Positions 6,436 through 6,552 of a DNA stretch of 6,552 bases are shown here, piece after piece. The notes under the pieces were generated by a model. The model saw only the letters and a list, made by a program, of their open reading frames with translations, had not been told where the DNA came from and did no database searches. The stretch is from contig JAQICK010000372.1 of assembly GCA_027858595.1 (NCBI GenBank), positions 1 through 6,552 of the forward strand. Reading direction: 5' to 3'. The stretch is from Melioribacteraceae bacterium. GTDB lineage: Bacteria; Bacteroidota; Ignavibacteria; Ignavibacteriales; Melioribacteraceae. A program made the position numbers and the translations under genes. Within the stretch, counting starts at the first letter, position 1. The number at the start of each line of letters is the position of its first letter.

Positions 6436-6461
6436 CGCTAAATAACCGTTATTAAGCGGCA
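6433..6461. repeat. 29-bp near-perfect palindrome overlapping two stop codons
   Basis: The arms 6433-6446 and 6448-6461 pair at 12 of 14 positions around a single central C at 6447. The core AATAAC-C-GTTATT (6441-6453) is perfect. Mismatches are at 6435/6459 and 6440/6454. It includes the mini-ORF stop (6433-6435) and the stop of the right-edge minus-strand gene (6454-6452). Candidate roles are a terminator hairpin for converging transcripts, a protein-binding site, or the end of a mobile element. Confidence 0.6.
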
Positions 6462-6552
6462 TAATTGATATCTTTATGGTTAAAATATTTTTTCACTCTC
6501 ATGGGCTTTGCTTGTAATAAGTTCATATGTTCTTGCAGGTTATTTTTTAATT
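6452..6552 (-). CDS. C-terminal fragment of an unidentified protein entering from the right (partial)
   Basis: On the minus strand, 32 codons are open from the window edge to a TAA at 6454-6452. The peptide includes LQEHMNLLQAKPMRV and ends KKYFNHKDINYAA. It is basic and of ordinary composition, reading like a genuine protein C-terminus rather than random frame. I do not recognise the family. A transposase is possible because the stop lies in a palindrome beside a truncated-looking mini-ORF, but nothing in the fragment proves it. It could start internally at Met9 or Met17, but continuation beyond the window is more likely. Confidence 0.5.
   Translation of the reverse strand, partial: LKNNLQEHMNLLQAKPMRVKKYFNHKDINYAA

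Larger units (their letters stand above)
6201..6451. other. 251-base non-coding gap upstream of purE
   Basis: This stretch should contain the purE promoter, but I could not find a convincing TAnnTTTG box on the minus strand. The recognisable elements all face the other way: the promoter-like pair at 6336-6364, the ribosome binding site at 6386-6390, and the mini-ORF at 6397. No tRNA, riboswitch or longer reading frame is evident on either strand. Confidence 0.6.

Noticed and set aside
6433..6461. Integron attC-like recombination site
   Set aside because: The arms contain TAAC/GTTA but do not fit the RYYYAAC/GTTRRRY core pattern or the usual attC length.

Overview
The window is AT-rich bacterial DNA, roughly one third G+C by eye. 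Genes are tightly packed, the ribosome binding sites are weak or A-rich, and two start codons are TTG or GTG. Three sites match the Bacteroidota-type promoter -7 element (TAnnTTTG, exact or one base off), and two of them also have a TTG 18 bases upstream. With the style of the proteins, this points to the Bacteroidota/Chlorobiota/Ignavibacteriota group. That placement is an inference; no rRNA or marker gene is present to fix it.

Layout, left to right. (1) Bases 1-961, minus strand: the N-terminal 320 codons of an AAA_14/DUF4143 ATPase, cut off by the left window edge. (2) Bases 962-1148: a divergent intergenic region with a perfect 14-bp inverted repeat built from two copies of a TTGC-TATA-GCAA-like palindrome, a second 9-bp inverted repeat, and a TATATTTG promoter element facing right. 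(3) Bases 1149-2771, plus: an NFACT-family protein, the bacterial RqcH/Rqc2 ribosome-rescue homologue. (4) Bases 2772-2947: a short gap with a weak hairpin and a candidate promoter. (5) Bases 2948-5647, plus: a translationally coupled run of three genes, namely homocysteine S-methyltransferase family, ispE (TTG start, 20-nt overlap) and a cation diffusion facilitator (4-nt ATGA overlap). (6) Bases 5648-5708: a convergent gap with degenerate heptamer repeats that can fold into an imperfect hairpin. (7) Bases 5709-6200, minus: purE. (8) Bases 6201-6552: a promoter-like element, a ribosome binding site and a 12-codon mini-ORF on the plus strand. These run into a strong 29-bp palindrome that overlaps the stop codon of an unidentified gene entering from the right on the minus strand.

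Most of the window is housekeeping: translation quality control, one-carbon/methionine metabolism, isoprenoid precursor synthesis, metal export and purine synthesis. The three-gene plus-strand run shares no pathway and looks like a co-transcribed housekeeping operon. The DUF4143 ATPase is the accessory gene. I did not find a clear new multi-gene system. The two places most worth a second look are the palindromic control region in front of the DUF4143 ATPase and the small promoter/mini-ORF/palindrome unit at the right edge.
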